A DNA stretch of 64,000 nt, from contig OMZQ01000006.1 in the NCBI GenBank assembly GCA_900315595.1, forward strand, positions 1 to 64,000, read 5' to 3'. Below the pieces are notes generated by a model, which was given only the letters and a program-made list of their open reading frames with translations, was not told the DNA's origin and searched no databases. The stretch is from an uncultured Eubacteriales bacterium (GTDB taxonomy: Bacteria; Bacillota; Clostridia; Oscillospirales; Oscillospiraceae). Of the stretch, positions 62,086 to 64,000 are shown piece after piece. Numbering within the stretch: position 1 is the first letter of the stretch; the number at the start of each line of letters is the position of its first letter. The position numbers were made by a program, and so were the translations under genes.

Positions 62086-63293
62086 CTTACCATAACCTTT
62101 CCGTTAAACATTTCCTCTTTCGTGAGAATGACCTCATCCTCCGGCCAGAGATTCTGAATGCTGGACTTATCCAGGGCGACCAGGTACTGATCGCCGTTGT
62201 CGTTGATGATGTCCACGTATTTCCAGCGGGCCTCTGCGCCGTCGAGCACGTAGACGCCGCTGCGTCCGTTTTCGGCGGCATAGATGGCTGCCTTGGGAAC
62301 CAGAAGTCCGGTGCGGTTCTGCAAGAGCAGATCCGCAGACTGCCTGCGCGTGGAGACCGCGTCCTGCACGGAATCCTCAGACGAGAGGACCAGCAGGCAC
62401 TGACCGTCCTCCGACGGGCTGATGCGCGTGACCTCCATCCGGATGGCGGAATAGAAGTCATAGACGAAGCTGACATCCACCCGGTCGCCGACCTCCAGAT
62501 CGCCCAGCTTGTCCGGGTCCACTAAGGTCGCGTAATACCACCGGGGCGAGGTGACCAGCTTGCCGACGGCTCCGGTCGGGGCCGGCGCGGGGGTAATCTC
62601 CCGGAACGCGCTGGGGGAGACCGTCTCCAGCAGCTCGGGCGTCAGGACGGACTCGTAGCCGTCGGTGACGGCGGAGAAATAGCCCGCAGTCTCGGCGCGG
62701 ACCGTGCCGGATTCAGCCTGGACCTGGGTATAGAGCTCATTGAGCTGGGTCTTCGTCTGGCTGATCCGGGTCCAGAGGTTTTTGGAGTCCTCGGAATTGA
62801 CGTAGCGGCGCAGGACGCTGGCCTTGAGCTGCTCGGCGGCGCTGTCCGCGAAGTCCGCCTCGCGGCGGAAGTTATAGAGCGTGACCTGATTCATCAGATG
62901 GAGGATGGTGCTGTCCAGGGTCGCGGAGTCCTGACCGGAGGTGGAGAAGGAATAGGCGTATTCCATCTGATCGAGCTCCGTTTCCAGGGCGTCGATCTCG
63001 TTCTGGCGGGTCTTGGCGGACTCGTCGCGGAAGGTGGAGGCCACGGTCCCGCCCTTGGAAACGCGCTCTCCCTCCTTGCGCGTCAGCACGACGATCCCCT
63101 CCGGGACGTCTGGAATGATCTGCTCGGAACGCACCACAAAGCCGGAGGTTGTATAACCGCCGACTTCGTAGAGCACCGCCTTATAGGTTGTATAGCTGCT
63201 GTCCGGGGCGCGGACCACGGAAAACGCGACGTAGCTTGCCACCACACAAAGCAGGATGATGACGATGACGCGCAGAAACTTATCGCCTCTCAT
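62082..63293 (-). CDS. HlyD-like membrane-fusion/adaptor protein
   Basis: 403 residues. One N-terminal membrane helix (about 7-25), then a biotinyl-lipoyl-like half-motif (YEVGGYTTSGFVVRSEQII, EGIVVLTRKEGERVSKGGTVA), a coiled-coil hairpin (about 85-190) and a beta-barrel part with VGDRVDVSFVYDFYSAIRMEV and LLVPKAAIYAAENGRSGVYVLD. This is the layout of HlyD/RND-type adaptors, although no transporter gene is adjacent. AGGAGG precedes the ATG at 63293. It sits between hfq (55 bases) and yggS (overlap), so it may contribute to envelope or division functions. Confidence 0.85.
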   Translation of the reverse strand: MRGDKFLRVIVIILLCVVASYVAFSVVRAPDSSYTTYKAVLYEVGGYTTSGFVVRSEQIIPDVPEGIVVLTRKEGERVSKGGTVASTFRDESAKTRQNEIDALETELDQMEYAYSFSTSGQDSATLDSTILHLMNQVTLYNFRREADFADSAAEQLKASVLRRYVNSEDSKNLWTRISQTKTQLNELYTQVQAESGTVRAETAGYFSAVTDGYESVLTPELLETVSPSAFREITPAPAPTGAVGKLVTSPRWYYATLVDPDKLGDLEVGDRVDVSFVYDFYSAIRMEVTRISPSEDGQCLLVLSSEDSVQDAVSTRRQSADLLLQNRTGLLVPKAAIYAAENGRSGVYVLDGAEARWKYVDIINDNGDQYLVALDKSSIQNLWPEDEVILTKEEMFNGKVMVR

Positions 63294-63348
63294 GGAGCCT
63301 CCTCTGCGAGCTCCGCCGGTCGGCGGCCCGGAGCGGTCCGCCTGAGAC

Positions 63349-63576
63349 CTACTCCAGGGGCTTGAACCGGATCGGATGGGCCGGGACCACGGTGGAGATC
63401 GCATGTTTGTAGATCATCTGCTGACGACCGTCGGAGACCAGACAGACCACGAAGCTGTCAAAGCCGGTGATGACGCCCTTCATCTGAAAGCCGTTCATCA
63501 GGAAAACGGTCACAAGCTGATGCTCTCTGCGGATTTCATTCAGGAAACAGTCCTGAAGGGTTTCATTTGCTGCCAT
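63349..63576 (-). CDS. hfq: RNA chaperone Hfq
   Basis: 75 residues. Sm1 motif [21 protein letters not shown] and Sm2 motif YKHAIST are canonical. The N-terminal [12 protein letters not shown] follows the usual pattern. It forms a hexameric ring that pairs small RNAs with mRNAs or stabilises them. I placed the start at the ATG at 63576; a longer frame begins at 63621. It follows miaA, the classic neighbour. Confidence 0.96.
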   Translation of the reverse strand: MAANETLQDCFLNEIRREHQLVTVFLMNGFQMKGVITGFDSFVVCLVSDGRQQMIYKHAISTVVPAHPIRFKPLE

Positions 63577-63693
63577 TGGGAAAACCTCATTTCTATGTTT
63601 GGAATGGTCCAATGGTAGCATATTCGGGATGTCGGATGCAGTCGGAAAGCGGCGCAGGACCGGAGCTTCCCGGAAGGATTCCGGGGATCCGGT

Positions 63694-64000
63694 TCAGTCC
63701 GGCTCGCGCGCAAGCAGCTTCAGCGCCCGCTGCAGCAGGTCGGGCGTCTCGTCCGGGTAGATCCAACGGATCTTGTCGTTGCGGCGGAACCAGGTGAGCT
63801 GACGCTTGGCATAGTTGCGGGAAGCCTGCTTGATCCGGGACGCGGCCTCCTCGACGGTGCATTCCCCGCGCAGGGCGCTCGCAAGCTCCTTGTAGCCGAT
63901 GGCCTGCATCGCCGTCGTCTGCGGATCGACACCTGCGTCGAGCAGTCTCTGCACCTCCTGCTCCAGTCCCTGCGCCAGCATCTGATCCACGCGCGCGTCG
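63694..64000 (-). CDS. miaA: tRNA dimethylallyltransferase, C-terminal part
   Basis: Partial gene running off the right edge; about 102 codons of its 3' end are seen. The block RVDQMLAQGLEQEVQRLL, then TTAMQAIGYKEL, EEAASRIKQASRNYAKRQLTWFRR and the final IYPDE are diagnostic of MiaA, which adds dimethylallyl to A37 of tRNAs reading UNN codons. It is the first visible gene of the leftward run miaA-hfq-adaptor-yggS-sepF-divIVA. Confidence 0.93.
   Translation of the reverse strand, partial: DARVDQMLAQGLEQEVQRLLDAGVDPQTTAMQAIGYKELASALRGECTVEEAASRIKQASRNYAKRQLTWFRRNDKIRWIYPDETPDLLQRALKLLAREPD

Overview
The window looks like chromosomal DNA of a GC-rich, anaerobic, endospore-forming Clostridia, most likely of the Oscillospiraceae/Oscillospirales type. 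This rests on gene content and general family knowledge: a SCIFF peptide with its radical-SAM maturase, a single-chain pyruvate:ferredoxin oxidoreductase, spmA/spmB and a SpoIID-like gene, an arginine deiminase pathway, a T-box leader on ileS, a split transketolase and a divIVA-sepF-yggS cell-division cluster. No similarity search was run, so the lineage is an inference.

Bases 1-11,100 are accessory. They begin with an orphan PD-(D/E)XK-type protein (314-1324), followed by a divergent cassette of unfamiliar genes. Three genes run leftwards (a winged-helix protein, a shorter relative sharing one of its domains, and a CPCC zinc-binding protein). Three run rightwards (a zinc-ribbon membrane protein, a membrane-anchored protein with a probable beta-sandwich, and an unknown). 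Next comes a compact 4.0-kb integrated element (about 6597-10623) with tyrosine integrase, a zinc-ribbon membrane protein, a CI-type repressor, a Cro-like protein and an amidase remnant. It sits in the 3' end of a tRNA-Ser(GGA) gene. The tRNA 3' end occurs three times (6451, 6597, 10624), each followed by its own hairpin, which reads as a record of repeated integration. To the right lie a short degenerate stretch and the 3' half of a tRNA-Asn.

Bases 11,200-45,000 are mostly housekeeping. trmO is followed by lipoproteins, a DUF2079 membrane protein, arcA-arcB, a VWA lipoprotein and tRNA-Lys/tRNA-Glu. A long leftward series follows: lepA-hemW-sulfatase-transketolase (two subunits)-rsmG. Then come PFOR, rpoD, tadA, spmA/spmB, recG, a SpoIID-like gene, a degenerate beta-lactamase-fold protein, a transporter-rpiB-membrane protein operon and two lipoproteins (PstS-like and WG-repeat).

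Bases 45,000-64,000 hold an aconitase-family hydratase with highly biased codons, the SCIFF locus (peptide, terminator, maturase, then a translationally coupled PLP decarboxylase and lipoprotein), and one long leftward run. That run is miaA-hfq-HlyD-like adaptor-yggS-sepF-divIVA-(T-box)-ileS-YcxB-like-HAD-larE-larB-larC-glycerate kinase. The lar genes make the nickel-pincer cofactor of LarA-type racemases, and their packing with a glycerate kinase hints at hydroxy-acid metabolism. Many promoters are near-consensus sigma-70 type with 16-17-bp spacers, and most operons end in clear hairpins.
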